Below are positions 52,874-61,775 of a stretch of DNA of 64,000 nt, piece after piece. Position 1 is the first letter of the stretch; each line of letters starts with the position of its first letter. The notes beneath the pieces were generated by a model, which was given only the letters and a program-made list of their open reading frames with translations, had not been told where the DNA came from and made no database searches. Made by a program: the position numbers and the translations under genes. The stretch spans positions 1-64,000 of the forward strand of contig NZ_FOAR01000008.1 in the NCBI RefSeq assembly GCF_900109755.1, written 5' to 3'. This DNA comes from Pseudomonas agarici. GTDB lineage: Bacteria; Pseudomonadota; Gammaproteobacteria; Pseudomonadales; Pseudomonadaceae.

Positions 52874-53128
52874 TCAAGCCGCCGTCATTTCCTCCCACCA
52901 GCCGATCAGGCGAATGGCTTCTTCGCGGCTATCGCCACACACCTCGGGATCAGCCTGGAAACCACCACATACGGCGGGCCGCTCAGGCTTGCCGAACAAC
53001 TCACACAAGTGTTCGACCGAGAGATGCGGGCAACGTTCTCCGGCCGGCTTACCGTTAGGCATGCCGGGCAGCGGCGAGCTGATGGAGGGAGCAATGCAAC
53101 AGGCGCCACAACCTTCACGGCAGTTCAT
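52874..53128 (-). CDS. YkgJ family cysteine cluster protein
   Basis: 84-residue cytoplasmic protein with the cysteine pattern C-x4-C-x2-CC near the N-terminus ('NCREGCGACC', residues 2-11) and further cysteines at 33, 42, 54 and 64. The family (CxxCxxCC, PF03692) is thought to bind Zn or an Fe-S cluster; function unknown. It lies 34 nt upstream of the START gene and may be co-transcribed. Confidence 0.88.
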   Translation of the reverse strand: MNCREGCGACCIAPSISSPLPGMPNGKPAGERCPHLSVEHLCELFGKPERPAVCGGFQADPEVCGDSREEAIRLIGWWEEMTAA

Positions 53129-53277
53129 GACAACACGCTCCTGGCAACCGGCCCGATGTGTGGAAGACAGAGTAACCGCTAAAACGGCTGTTTAAAATTG
53201 CTCGCACAATGGTTTTTCAATAACAGGGTATATGACTGATCAGTCACCGACGAAGTGTCATGACCAAACGAAGGGAT

Positions 53278-53796
53278 CTACTGTTTGAACTCGAAATCCA
53301 GGGCCGCGCCTTCCACTTCCCGGCGGCTCTCGTTACGCAATTGCAACTCCATTTCGTTGCTCAACAATCGACCGTTGAGCTGAAACGGCGTTTGGCTCGG
53401 GGGCTTCTCACCGAACATGGGCGGCAACAGCGGTCGACTCTTGGAGAGCGGCACGGTGCCCGCTGGCTGCATCTTGTTGACCAGGTCCTGGGGCAGGCTC
53501 AGGTCCAGCTTGGCCGGTGGCAAGCGGGTCCTGACCACCTCACTGGCCGGCCTGGACTTGGCGGCGACAGGCGCGCGCTTCTTTGCCACAGGGGCTTTTT
53601 TTTCTACGGGTTTCTTAGGCGACATATCGGCCTTCTTGCCCGCGCTCGGCGGCTTCGGCGCCACCGTAGCAATCTTGGTTGCCGCCGAACTCTTGGCTGA
53701 CGACGCTTCCTGGGCCTGAACCATTGCCGTACCACCGACACTCAGGCTGGTCAGCAAGGCAATCAACAGCAGGCGCGCTGGGAAAATGGCGTTCAT
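53278..53796 (-). CDS. Exported Pro/Lys/Ala-rich protein of unknown function
   Basis: 172-residue protein with a signal peptide (residues 1-28, 'LLLIALLTSLSVGGTAMVQA'), a low-complexity Lys/Pro/Ala linker (30-85, similar to the linker of translation factor IF-2, which is why homologues are mis-annotated that way) and a conserved C-terminal part ('LDLSLPQDLVNKMQP', 'RPLLPPMFGEKP', 'LNGRLLSNE'). Start at 53796 chosen because it begins a normal signal peptide. Probably a periplasmic or cell-envelope protein. Confidence 0.78.
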   Translation of the reverse strand: MNAIFPARLLLIALLTSLSVGGTAMVQAQEASSAKSSAATKIATVAPKPPSAGKKADMSPKKPVEKKAPVAKKRAPVAAKSRPASEVVRTRLPPAKLDLSLPQDLVNKMQPAGTVPLSKSRPLLPPMFGEKPPSQTPFQLNGRLLSNEMELQLRNESRREVEGAALDFEFKQ

Positions 53797-53925
53797 AAAC
53801 TCTACGGCATAAACAACAGAGGGCTCATATGCTCGCTTGTTGAGCAGTTGATGACAAGTCAAGAGATCGAACAACCACGCTCCCGACTCAGGAACAGCCG
53901 TCGGCGGTTTTCCAGGCATACAGCG

Positions 53926-55368
53926 TCAGAACAGTCCGGCAGCGGTTTCCTGGCAGAGCTGGTTAGCCAGCATGCCAAGAGTCATCAGCGCCCGTTCAGC
54001 CTCGCGATTCCATGGAATCCCGCAGTTGAGCCGGATACAGTGATTGAACTGCTCGGTGTTGCTGAAGATCAGTCCCGGCGCAATGCTGATGCCCTGTTGC
54101 AGCGCCCGCACATGCAACTCTTGGGTATTGACCCGTCCCGGCAAGCTGACCCAGAGAATGAAACCACCTGTTGGCCGGGTCATCTGCGTCCCTTCGGGGA
54201 AATACTGCTGCACGGCTAATTGGAAGGCGCTGAGGTTCTTGCGGTACTCCTGGCGAATGTAGCGCAAATGTCGGTCATACCCACCGTTTTCCAGGTAGGC
54301 CGCCACTCCCATCTGTGTGACGCTGCACGCCGAATGAGTGCTGAAGGTCTGCAAGCGCTGGATTTCCTGCTGGAACTTGCCGGCGATCATCCAGCCGATC
54401 CGCACGCCCGGCGACAGCGTCTTGGAGAAGCTCGAACAGTAGATCACCCGGTCCAGCCGATCATAAGCCTTGAGCGCTTTGGTGCGCCCGACCTCGAACA
54501 TCAGCTCGCCGTAGATATCGTCTTCGACGATCTGGATATCGAAGTCCGAAGCCAAACGCAGCAATTGTTTCTGGCGCTCCTCCGGCATTGTCCCGCCCAG
54601 CGGATTGCTCAGGCGCGTGGTCAGCACCAGGGCCTTGATCGACCACTGGTTGGCCGCCAGTTGCAGGGCCTCCAGGCTCATGCCAATGGCCGGATCACTG
54701 GGAATCTCGATGACCTTAAGGCCCAACAGATCGGCCAGTTGCAGCAAGCCGTAGTAGGTCGGCGATTCGGCGGCGATCAAGTCACCGGGACGGGTCAGCA
54801 CTCGCAGCGACATCTGCAGCGCGTCCACGCAACCGTGGGTGATCACCACTTCGGAGGGGTCGACCACCACGCCGGCGTCGCGCATGCGAATCGCCACCTG
54901 GCGCCGCAATGGCTCGAAGCCGGGGCTGAACATATAGCTGAAAGCCCGTGGGCTATGAAACCGCGTGATCTTGGCCAGTTGCTGGTGCAGCGCCCGCACC
55001 GGCAGGTAATCCACCGACGGCACCGCCGCGCCAAAGGGAAACACCCCTTCGCGACGAGACTCGACCAGGACCTGCTGGATAATGCTGCTGCGGGTGACCA
55101 GCCCCGGACGCTCCACCCGAGCGATATCCGGCGTCGGGGCAGTCAGCGCGGGGGTCTGGTGAACGTAGTAACCCGATTGCGGACGGGCGCGGATCAGCCC
55201 CTGATCTTCCAGGTTGGCGTAAGCCTGCAACACCGTCGCATGGCTGACATTGAGTTGCGAGCTCATCTTGCGTACCGACGGCACCCGTTCGCCAGGCTGA
55301 TAGACACCCCGCCGGATATCCTCGGCCAGCTGCTGCGCGATACGTTGATAGAGCAATAGATTGGTCAT
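53926..55368 (-). CDS. MocR-type regulator (GntR HTH fused to aminotransferase)
   Basis: 480-residue PLP-dependent transcriptional regulator. N-terminal GntR winged helix (residues ~1-70, 'YQRIAQQLAEDIRRGVYQPG' and 'SHATVLQAYANLEDQG') joined to a fold-type I aminotransferase domain with the PLP lysine at 316 ('CSSFSKTLSPG') and 'TTRLSNPLGG' upstream. Met at 55368 gives the typical MocR start; an alternative ATG at 55416 adds 16 residues without a good ribosome binding site. Regulated target not adjacent, so unknown. Confidence 0.92.
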   Translation of the reverse strand: MTNLLLYQRIAQQLAEDIRRGVYQPGERVPSVRKMSSQLNVSHATVLQAYANLEDQGLIRARPQSGYYVHQTPALTAPTPDIARVERPGLVTRSSIIQQVLVESRREGVFPFGAAVPSVDYLPVRALHQQLAKITRFHSPRAFSYMFSPGFEPLRRQVAIRMRDAGVVVDPSEVVITHGCVDALQMSLRVLTRPGDLIAAESPTYYGLLQLADLLGLKVIEIPSDPAIGMSLEALQLAANQWSIKALVLTTRLSNPLGGTMPEERQKQLLRLASDFDIQIVEDDIYGELMFEVGRTKALKAYDRLDRVIYCSSFSKTLSPGVRIGWMIAGKFQQEIQRLQTFSTHSACSVTQMGVAAYLENGGYDRHLRYIRQEYRKNLSAFQLAVQQYFPEGTQMTRPTGGFILWVSLPGRVNTQELHVRALQQGISIAPGLIFSNTEQFNHCIRLNCGIPWNREAERALMTLGMLANQLCQETAAGLF

Positions 55369-55563
55369 GAAGCAGCACTCGGATTCGACGGCATTTTTAT
55401 TCTTGGACGCAACCATACCGGAACAGTTTCAAAGTGTACTGGCACGCTTCCTACAATAGTCGACAATACAGTGACAAGAGAAGCAAAACTGTACGGGAAC
55501 ACTTAGACGCTTAGACACAACAAGCCCGCTCGCCACCACGCGATGATTCCACAGGCCCGCAAA

Positions 55564-55594
55564 GACAAAACCCGGTACCTTGCGGATACCGGGT
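55564..55594 (-). terminator. Rho-independent terminator of the envelope operon
   Basis: ACCCGGTA/TACCGGGT stem with TTTTG on the minus strand after it. It lies just downstream of the OmpA lipoprotein gene (stop at 55618). Confidence 0.75.
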
Positions 55595-55617
55595 CTGGTC
55601 TTGAAGAGGATCGGCCT

Positions 55618-56433
55618 TCAGCGGGCCGCACCCAGTCGGCCTTTCTCATCGGAGAAGACAATCTCTACCCGACGGTTCTGCGCCCTGCCCCGCTCGGTGG
55701 CGTTTACCTCGATCGGGAACTGCTCACCATAACCTTCGACCTGGATACGCTTCTCATCGATGCCCAGGTCAACCAGAACATCGGCCACCGATTGCGCACG
55801 ATCACGGGACAACTGCAGGTTGAAAGCCTGGTCTCCGGTGTTATCCGTATAACCTTCGATCCGTACCACTCGCCTTGGGTTCAACTGCAGGAACTGCACC
55901 AGCTTAAGTACCGTGCGATTGGCCGAGTTCTGCAGTTGCGCCTCACCGGTATCGAACAGTACATCTCCCAGGGTCATGACCAGACCCCGATCGGCCTGGA
56001 TGCTGGTCAGGCTGTTGATCTGCTCTTGCACCCACTTACCCTGCTGTTGCACGCTGAGCAACTTGGACTCGCGCAGGGCCAGTTGCAGGCGCTGGCGCTC
56101 CAGTTCCAGCTTGGCGGCACGCTCCTGATTGAGCGCCTGCTCGGTGTGCTCAAGGGCAATCTGCGAGTAACGTTCGCTCAGGTAAGCGTAGTGCACCACA
56201 TCAGCGCTGCTGCCCCAATAGCTGGACAGCCGATCGGCGCGGGCCAGTGATTCACCCGCACGAATCACGTCCTTGGGCGCAATGCGCAGCACCTCGGTGT
56301 CTTCCTTGACCTTCTGGAAACTGGCCGAGGCCTGCTGCAGGGCCGTGTCGCTCGATGGCTGGCCGGCACAACCATACAGACCGGCAAAAGCCATCAGCAG
56401 CAGAGCGCTGACCATTCGCTTCGGATAGATCAT
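55618..56433 (-). CDS. OmpA-family lipoprotein with DUF4398 region
   Basis: 271-residue outer-membrane-anchored lipoprotein: lipobox 'LYGC' (Cys22), a DUF4398-like coiled-coil region (residues ~30-140, 'AKLELERQRLQLALRESKLL') and a C-terminal OmpA domain with 'VRIEGYTDNTGDQAFNLQLS' near 195-214, 'RAQSVADVLVDLGI' and 'NRRVEIVF'. The OmpA domain should bind peptidoglycan, so the protein ties the outer membrane to the wall. It overlaps the upstream DUF4398 lipoprotein gene by four bases. Confidence 0.9.
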   Translation of the reverse strand: MIYPKRMVSALLLMAFAGLYGCAGQPSSDTALQQASASFQKVKEDTEVLRIAPKDVIRAGESLARADRLSSYWGSSADVVHYAYLSERYSQIALEHTEQALNQERAAKLELERQRLQLALRESKLLSVQQQGKWVQEQINSLTSIQADRGLVMTLGDVLFDTGEAQLQNSANRTVLKLVQFLQLNPRRVVRIEGYTDNTGDQAFNLQLSRDRAQSVADVLVDLGIDEKRIQVEGYGEQFPIEVNATERGRAQNRRVEIVFSDEKGRLGAAR

Positions 56434-56786
56434 TGCGCGCCCCCCAGTTGCTTGCGCAAGCGCGCGATGCGGGCATTGAGCACCTTTAGTTCTTCCCGGC
56501 TCTTCTCGGTCAGCACCTGGGCTTCCGCCAGGCGGGCGTCCAACTCGGCCTGCTCGGCACGCATGCGAGCTTTCTTGAAGGACTGATCGGCCATGTCGGA
56601 TTGGGCACGTTCGAACTTGCCTTCGGCCAGTTTCAGCTCGGCGACATCCTCCGCCTTGGCACCTACCGCCCGTGCTTGTTCGAGGGCACGTTCGGTGAGA
56701 CGCATTTGTTCATTCGGCGCCGGATCGGCCGCGCAGCCCGCCAGAGCCACAACGGCCAGGGCAGCGAATAAAGGTCGAATACTCAA
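56430..56786 (-). CDS. DUF4398 lipoprotein
   Basis: 118-residue lipoprotein with lipobox LAGC (Cys18) and a long helical coiled coil (residues ~25-115) rich in Glu, Ala, Arg and Lys. DUF4398 proteins pair with OmpA-type lipoproteins in pseudomonads. Second gene of a three-gene minus-strand operon, overlapping the OmpA gene and starting 9 nt after the binding-protein gene. Confidence 0.9.
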   Translation of the reverse strand: MSIRPLFAALAVVALAGCAADPAPNEQMRLTERALEQARAVGAKAEDVAELKLAEGKFERAQSDMADQSFKKARMRAEQAELDARLAEAQVLTEKSREELKVLNARIARLRKQLGGAQ

Positions 56787-56795
56787 AGGAAATTC

Positions 56796-57617
56796 CTACT
56801 GTTTTGAGACGCTGACCGCTTGGCGCTGAGTCGTCCAACGCTCCACATTGCGTTGCAACACAATCTCGGCCAGGCCGGAAGCGGGCAATTCTGTCATCTT
56901 TTTCGCCAACTGTCCGCGCAACCACGCGTCATTGCAGGCCGAGTTGTGCGAGACCGCCAGGAACAGGCCGGGCTGATCGACGGGTTGCACTCGTGGACCG
57001 AGGTCCTTGGCCATACCCAGGCTCTGGGTGGTAACCATGCCGGCATAACGTCCGGCCAGCACATACTCCACCTCGCCCAGCAACAGCTTGTGGAACGCCT
57101 GAGCCAAGGCTGGGGGGTATTGCAGTGTCAGGTGTTGCTGGGTGAAGGCTACGAACGGCTGGGTCATCCGGGCCTTTTGCGAGACAGCGCCAATGTGACC
57201 CTGCAAGTCGGTGGCCGTGTGGTAAACCAGTGTCGAATCGTTGCGGGTCCAGACCAGATAATCGTTGCGCACCAGCGGCGGATGGATGTAATCCAGCGAA
57301 TTCAGGGCGTCGAGGGCGATGGGCGCATCCACCAGCAGATCCATGCGTCCGCTGCGCACCTCCTCCTGAGCCTGGGAGCGCTCGCCGCCATACAGCACCT
57401 CGATCTTTAGCCCCAATTCGCCGCCGACCTGGCGTAACAGGTCGGCACTGGCGCCGACCAGGTGTATAGGGTCCTCGGGGTCGCGCCACAGGTACGGTGG
57501 CGCATCCGGGCTGCCGGTGACGATCAGGCGTTCGCATTTGCCCGCCGCGAGCGCCGGAATGGGCAACGCCAACCACCCCAACAGCAACGACAACGCCCCC
57601 AGATGACGCAGATCCAT
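56796..57617 (-). CDS. Periplasmic solute-binding protein (transporter substrate-binding domain)
   Basis: 273-residue periplasmic protein of the SBP_bac_3 fold: signal peptide (residues 1-24, cleaved after 'PALA'), 'CERLIVTGSPDAPPYLW' near 27-43, 'LVGASADLLRQVGGELGLKIEV' near 53-74 (cited in part). No ABC permease or ATPase genes are adjacent; instead it is followed by two lipoprotein genes, so it may act as a sensor or in envelope maintenance rather than in import. Met at 57617 chosen as the start of the signal peptide. Confidence 0.85.
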   Translation of the reverse strand: MDLRHLGALSLLLGWLALPIPALAAGKCERLIVTGSPDAPPYLWRDPEDPIHLVGASADLLRQVGGELGLKIEVLYGGERSQAQEEVRSGRMDLLVDAPIALDALNSLDYIHPPLVRNDYLVWTRNDSTLVYHTATDLQGHIGAVSQKARMTQPFVAFTQQHLTLQYPPALAQAFHKLLLGEVEYVLAGRYAGMVTTQSLGMAKDLGPRVQPVDQPGLFLAVSHNSACNDAWLRGQLAKKMTELPASGLAEIVLQRNVERWTTQRQAVSVSKQ

Positions 57618-57635
57618 GGCAAAAATCTCCAGGCA

Positions 57636-57669
57636 AAACAAAAAACCCGACCAGAAGGCCGGGCTCTTT
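57636..57669 (-). terminator. Rho-independent terminator after etfA
   Basis: CCCGACC at 57646-57652 pairs with GGCCGGG at 57657-57663 (one mismatch allowed as A-C); on the minus strand a T-run (complement of 57641-57645) follows. It lies 20 nt past the etfA stop. Confidence 0.8.
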
Positions 57670-57688
57670 TATAGGTAAAGCCGCTGGA

Positions 57689-58633
57689 TTAGACCAGCTT
57701 CTCGAACTCAGGGATGGCTTCGAACAGGTCCGCCACCAGACCGTAATCAGCCACCTGGAAGATCGGCGCTTCTTCATCCTTGTTGATCGCTACGATCACC
57801 TTGGAGTCTTTCATCCCGGCCAGGTGCTGGATCGCGCCGGAGATACCGACCGCGATGTACAACTGTGGCGCGACGATCTTGCCGGTCTGGCCGACCTGCA
57901 TGTCGTTGGGCACGAAACCGGCGTCGACAGCGGCGCGGGAAGCACCGACGGCGGCACCCAGCTTATCGGCAAGGGCGTACAGGTGCTTGAAGTTATCGCC
58001 GTTCTGCATGCCACGACCACCCGATACGACGATCTTGGCGGCGGTCAGTTCAGGACGGTCGGACTTGGCCAACTCTTCGCCGACGAAGCTCGAAGTGCCC
58101 GCGTCGTGCGCGCCGGCAACGGCTTCAACCACAGCCGAACCCCCTTCGGCGGCAACCGGGTCGAAACCGGTGGCGCGCACGGTGATGACCTTGACGCCAG
58201 CAGTCGATTGCACGGTGGCAATGGCGTTACCGGCGTAGATCGGACGCTTGAAGGTATCGGCGCTTTCCACCGAGACGATCTCGGAAATCTGGTCGACGTC
58301 CAACTGTGCGGCAACGCGCGGCAGGATGTTCTTGCCGTTGGAGGTGGCGCCAGCCAGGATGTGGCTGTAGCCGTTGCCCCCCGCCTCGCCAACCAGGGTT
58401 GCTACCAGAGGAGCAACGTTTTCCGGCAGTTGATGCGCGTAGGCGGCGTGGTCGGCCAGCAGGACTTTCGACACACCGGCGATTTTCGCGGCCGCTTCAG
58501 CCACGGCGCCAACGCCCGAGCCTGCGACCAGCACGTGAATGTCGCCACCGATCTTGGCGGCGGCGGCAACGGTGTTCAAGGTGGCCGGGGCCACGACCTT
58601 GTTGTCGTGTTCGGCGATTACCAGGATAGTCAT
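57689..58633 (-). CDS. etfA: Electron transfer flavoprotein alpha subunit
   Basis: 314-residue EtfA, the FAD-binding subunit of the soluble ETF dimer that carries electrons from acyl-CoA dehydrogenases to ETF-QO. N-terminal '[11 protein letters not shown]' strand; C-terminal FAD domain with '[32 protein letters not shown]' (cited as '[12 protein letters not shown]', residues ~222-233) and '[19 protein letters not shown]' near 253-271. Start at 58633 is preceded by GAGAG. It follows etfB by 16 nt. Confidence 0.96.
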   Translation of the reverse strand: MTILVIAEHDNKVVAPATLNTVAAAAKIGGDIHVLVAGSGVGAVAEAAAKIAGVSKVLLADHAAYAHQLPENVAPLVATLVGEAGGNGYSHILAGATSNGKNILPRVAAQLDVDQISEIVSVESADTFKRPIYAGNAIATVQSTAGVKVITVRATGFDPVAAEGGSAVVEAVAGAHDAGTSSFVGEELAKSDRPELTAAKIVVSGGRGMQNGDNFKHLYALADKLGAAVGASRAAVDAGFVPNDMQVGQTGKIVAPQLYIAVGISGAIQHLAGMKDSKVIVAINKDEEAPIFQVADYGLVADLFEAIPEFEKLV

Positions 58634-58649
58634 AATCAGGCTCTCCAAT

Positions 58650-59399
58650 TCAAAGCACCTTGGCTTCGTTTTTCAGTTTCTCGACCAGTTCCGCAACCGA
58701 CTTGACCTTGATACCGGCGCCGCGAGCAGCGGGCGCTTCGACTTTCAGGGTCTTGTTGGTGGAGGCGGTGGAAACCCCCAAAGCATCCGGAGTCAGCGTT
58801 TCCAGCGGCTTCTTCTTGGCTTTCATGATGTTTGGCAAGGACGCATAACGCGGCTCGTTCAAACGCAAGTCGGTGGTGACGATGGCAGGCAGGCTCAACG
58901 AAACGGTCTGCAGGCCGCCATCGATTTCGCGGGTTACCGCCACTTTGTCGCCCGACACCTCGACTTTCGACGCGAAGGTGCCTTGGGGGTAGCCGCTCAG
59001 GGCCGCCAGCATCTGGCCGGTCTGGTTGTTGTCGCTGTCGATGGCCTGCTTGCCGAGAATCACCAACTGTGGCTGCTCCTGGTCAACGACAGCCTTGAGC
59101 AGCTTGGCCACGGCCAGGGAGGTCAACTCTTCAGCGGATTCGACCAGGATGGCGCGGTCGGCACCCAGAGCCAGCGCGGTGCGCAGTTGCTCCTGAGCGG
59201 TGGACGGACCGACGCTGACGACGACGATCTCACTGGCCACGCCTTTTTCTTTCAGGCGCACCGCTTCTTCCACTGCGATTTCGCAGAAAGGGTTCATCGA
59301 CATCTTGACGTTGGCGAGGTCGACGCCGGAATTGTCCGCCTTCACGCGAACCTTGACGTTGTAATCGACAACGCGTTTGACAGCTACAAGAACCTTCAT
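58650..59399 (-). CDS. etfB: Electron transfer flavoprotein beta subunit
   Basis: 249-residue EtfB, the AMP-binding subunit. '[19 protein letters not shown]' at the N-terminus and '[21 protein letters not shown]' near 34-54 (cited in part) are diagnostic. It heads the etfBA operon, divergent from ETF-QO across a 539-nt gap. Confidence 0.96.
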   Translation of the reverse strand: MKVLVAVKRVVDYNVKVRVKADNSGVDLANVKMSMNPFCEIAVEEAVRLKEKGVASEIVVVSVGPSTAQEQLRTALALGADRAILVESAEELTSLAVAKLLKAVVDQEQPQLVILGKQAIDSDNNQTGQMLAALSGYPQGTFASKVEVSGDKVAVTREIDGGLQTVSLSLPAIVTTDLRLNEPRYASLPNIMKAKKKPLETLTPDALGVSTASTNKTLKVEAPAARGAGIKVKSVAELVEKLKNEAKVL

Positions 59400-59769
59400 G
59401 GATTCCTCACTCTCCGGTAAAAAGAAAGTCGCCTAGGCGAACCTGGCGGTTGATGCTCATTGGCCCAGGAGGACCTCCAAAAACGTCGACATGCGGCCAC
59501 GCAGGTCTTTTTTCACCATAACTACCGTTCGTCCGGCATGACTGTGCAGTCACGGATCGTCGGGACGTGTAAACTTCACGCCAAATCGGCGCGCCGCTTC
59601 ACGTTCGGGTGCTTTCGCGTTTTCTTTAGACGGGCTCCCGGGACTCGCATTTAGCCTACGGCGAGCGCAAAACCGCCCGTATCTTGACCGTAACACCTAT
59701 TCCGGTCAATACGGCAAAATGGCCGTCATAAGCTGCGTCATTCTGATTTTATCGAGTGTCCGGCAAATT

Positions 59770-59783
59770 CAAACAAACGTTTG
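59770..59783. promoter_or_regulatory. PsrA-like operator
   Basis: CAAAC-AAAC-GTTTG, matching the published PsrA consensus (C/G)AAAC-N2-4-GTTT(G/C) with a 4-nt spacer; it also contains the perfect palindrome ACAAACGTTTGT. It ends just before the -35 of the ETF-QO promoter. PsrA is the TetR-family fatty-acid-responsive repressor that controls beta-oxidation and etf genes in Pseudomonas, so repression relieved by long-chain acyl groups is expected (inference). Confidence 0.6.
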
Positions 59784-59785
59784 TA

Positions 59786-59814
59786 TTGGACGCTGATAGC
59801 AGTGTAGATATAAT
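59786..59814 (+). promoter_or_regulatory. Sigma70-type promoter of the ETF-QO gene
   Basis: TTGGAC (59786-59791), a 17-nt spacer and a perfect TATAAT (59809-59814), giving a transcript start near 59821 and a leader of about 118 nt. The operator-like palindrome lies immediately upstream of the -35. Confidence 0.7.
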
Positions 59815-59938
59815 GCGCCACCTAGAAGAGAAAGATGTCCGGTCCGTGATGCTAGCAATACTGGCTGGGACACCCAAGCTCCAAATTAGCAACGCTTAAA
59901 ATTAGAAAAGCAGTTGAGCCTTGAGTAGGAGAGAGTCT

Positions 59939-61603
59939 GTGGAACGCGAATACATGGAATTCGACGTGGTCATCGTCGGTGCCGGCCCCGCAGGCCTGTC
60001 CGCCGCTTGCCGGCTGAAACAGAAAGCGGCCCAAGCAGGTCAGGAAATCAGCGTCTGCGTGGTGGAAAAAGGTTCCGAAGTGGGTGCCCACATCCTTTCC
60101 GGCGCCGTATTCGAACCACGGGCGCTGAACGAGTTGTTCCCGAACTGGCAAGAGCTCGGCGCGCCGCTCAATACCCCAGTCAAGCGCGACGACATCTATG
60201 TGCTGCGCAGCGGCGAGACCTCGACCAAGGTTCCAGACTTCTTTGTGCCCAAGACCATGCACAACGAAGGCAACTACATCATTTCCCTGGGTAATCTGTG
60301 CCGCTGGCTGGCCCAGCAGGCCGAGAACCTGGGGGTGGAGATCTATCCGGGCTTCGCCGCCCAAGAAGCGCTGTTCGACGACAACGGCGTGGTCTGCGGA
60401 ATCATCACCGGTGACCTGGGCGTCGACCGCGAAGGCAACCCGAAGGAAGGCCTGTACACCCCCGGTATGGAACTGCGCGGCAAGTACACATTATTTGCCG
60501 AAGGCTGCCGCGGACATATCGGTAAGCAACTGATTTCGCGCTTTAAGCTCGACAGCGACGCCGATGCCCAGCACTACGGCATCGGCCTGAAGGAAATCTG
60601 GGAAGTCGATCCGGCTAAGCATGAACCGGGCCTGGTGGTACACACTGCCGGTTGGCCACTGGACATCATGAGCGCCGAAAACACTGGCGGCTCGTTCCTC
60701 TACCACCTGGAAAACAACCAGGTAGTAGTCGGCCTGATCGTCGACCTGTCCTACCGCAACACCTTCCTGTCGCCGTTCGACGAGTTCCAGCGCCTCAAGC
60801 ATCATCCGGTGCTCAAACAGTACCTGGAAGGGGGCAAGCGCATCAGCTACGGCGCCCGCGCCATTTGCAAGGGCGGCTTGAACTCGCTGCCCAAAATGGT
60901 CTTCAAGGGCGGCGCGCTGATCGGCTGCGACCTGGGCACGCTGAATTTCGCCAAGATCAAGGGCAGCCACACTGCGATGAAGTCCGGTATGCTCGCCGCC
61001 GAAGCCGTGGCCGAGAAGCTGCTGGCCGGCGCCGAAGGTGGCGATGAGCTGAACAGCTATGTCGAGTCGTTCAAGTCCAGTTGGCTGTATGAAGAACTGT
61101 TCGCCAGCCGTAACTTCGGCCCGGCCATGCACAAGTTCGGGCCGATCATCGGCGCGGGTTTCAACTGGTTCGACCAGAACATCATGGGCGGCAAACTGCC
61201 GTTTACCCTGCACGACACCCAGCCAGACTATGCCTGCCTGAAGCTGGCCAAGGACTCGACCAAGATCGCTTATCCGAAACCGGACGGTAAGCTGAGCTTC
61301 GACAAGCTGAGCTCGGTGTTCCTCTCCAGCACCAACCATGAAGAAGAGCAGCCGTGCCACCTGAAGCTGAAGGACCCGAGCATTCCGATCAGCAAGAACC
61401 TGCCAATGTACGACGAACCGGCGCAACGCTACTGCCCGGCCGGGGTATACGAAGTGATCGCCCAGGAAGACGGCGAAAAGCGCTTCCAGATCAACGCCCA
61501 GAACTGCGTACACTGCAAGACCTGCGACATCAAGGACCCGGCGCAAAACATCACCTGGGTAGCACCGGAAGGCGCTGGCGGGCCGACCTACCCGAATATG
61601 TAA
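59939..61603 (+). CDS. Electron transfer flavoprotein-ubiquinone oxidoreductase
   Basis: 554-residue inner-membrane iron-sulfur flavoprotein that passes electrons from reduced ETF to ubiquinone. FAD-binding 'VIVGAGPAGLSAACRL' at residues ~9-24, 'EKGSEVGAHILSGAVFEP' near 44-61, 'FAEGCRGHIGKQL' near 185-197, and the C-terminal ferredoxin-like 4Fe-4S region with Cys in 'RYCPAGVYE' and 'NCVHCKTCDIKDP'. Start taken as GTG 59939 with AGGAGAG at good distance, giving 'MEREYMEF', the family N-terminus; a TTG at 59921 is possible but lacks that site. Divergent from etfBA, its partner. Confidence 0.96.
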   Translation: MEREYMEFDVVIVGAGPAGLSAACRLKQKAAQAGQEISVCVVEKGSEVGAHILSGAVFEPRALNELFPNWQELGAPLNTPVKRDDIYVLRSGETSTKVPDFFVPKTMHNEGNYIISLGNLCRWLAQQAENLGVEIYPGFAAQEALFDDNGVVCGIITGDLGVDREGNPKEGLYTPGMELRGKYTLFAEGCRGHIGKQLISRFKLDSDADAQHYGIGLKEIWEVDPAKHEPGLVVHTAGWPLDIMSAENTGGSFLYHLENNQVVVGLIVDLSYRNTFLSPFDEFQRLKHHPVLKQYLEGGKRISYGARAICKGGLNSLPKMVFKGGALIGCDLGTLNFAKIKGSHTAMKSGMLAAEAVAEKLLAGAEGGDELNSYVESFKSSWLYEELFASRNFGPAMHKFGPIIGAGFNWFDQNIMGGKLPFTLHDTQPDYACLKLAKDSTKIAYPKPDGKLSFDKLSSVFLSSTNHEEEQPCHLKLKDPSIPISKNLPMYDEPAQRYCPAGVYEVIAQEDGEKRFQINAQNCVHCKTCDIKDPAQNITWVAPEGAGGPTYPNM

Positions 61604-61665
61604 ACAGTCCCTGTTACAGAATGGCTCCTTCGCGGATGGCGTGAACATGCACTGAAGGTAGCCCC

Positions 61666-61697
61666 AAACGCCCCGACCGGTTCGGGGCGTTTGCTTT
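61666..61697 (+). terminator. Rho-independent terminator after ETF-QO
   Basis: AAACGCCCCGA/TCGGGGCGTTT, 11-bp perfect stem with 5-nt loop, followed by GCTTTTGT. Same stem sequence as the tRNA-Asn terminator near 285-311. Confidence 0.88.
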
Positions 61698-61775
61698 TGT
61701 GCCGTTTGGCAAGCGAGCCGTCATCCACCGCAGCATGGCAATTCGCCGGGGAACCATCAGATACAGGGTTATCGA

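Larger units (their letters stand above)
59400..59938. other. Divergent control region between etfBA and ETF-QO
   Basis: 539 nt without a gene. It holds the ETF-QO promoter and PsrA-like operator (listed separately) and a second small palindrome (GACTGTGCAGTC near 59539-59550). The etfB promoter should lie between 59400 and 59770 on the minus strand, but no clear hexamers were found. Confidence 0.5.
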
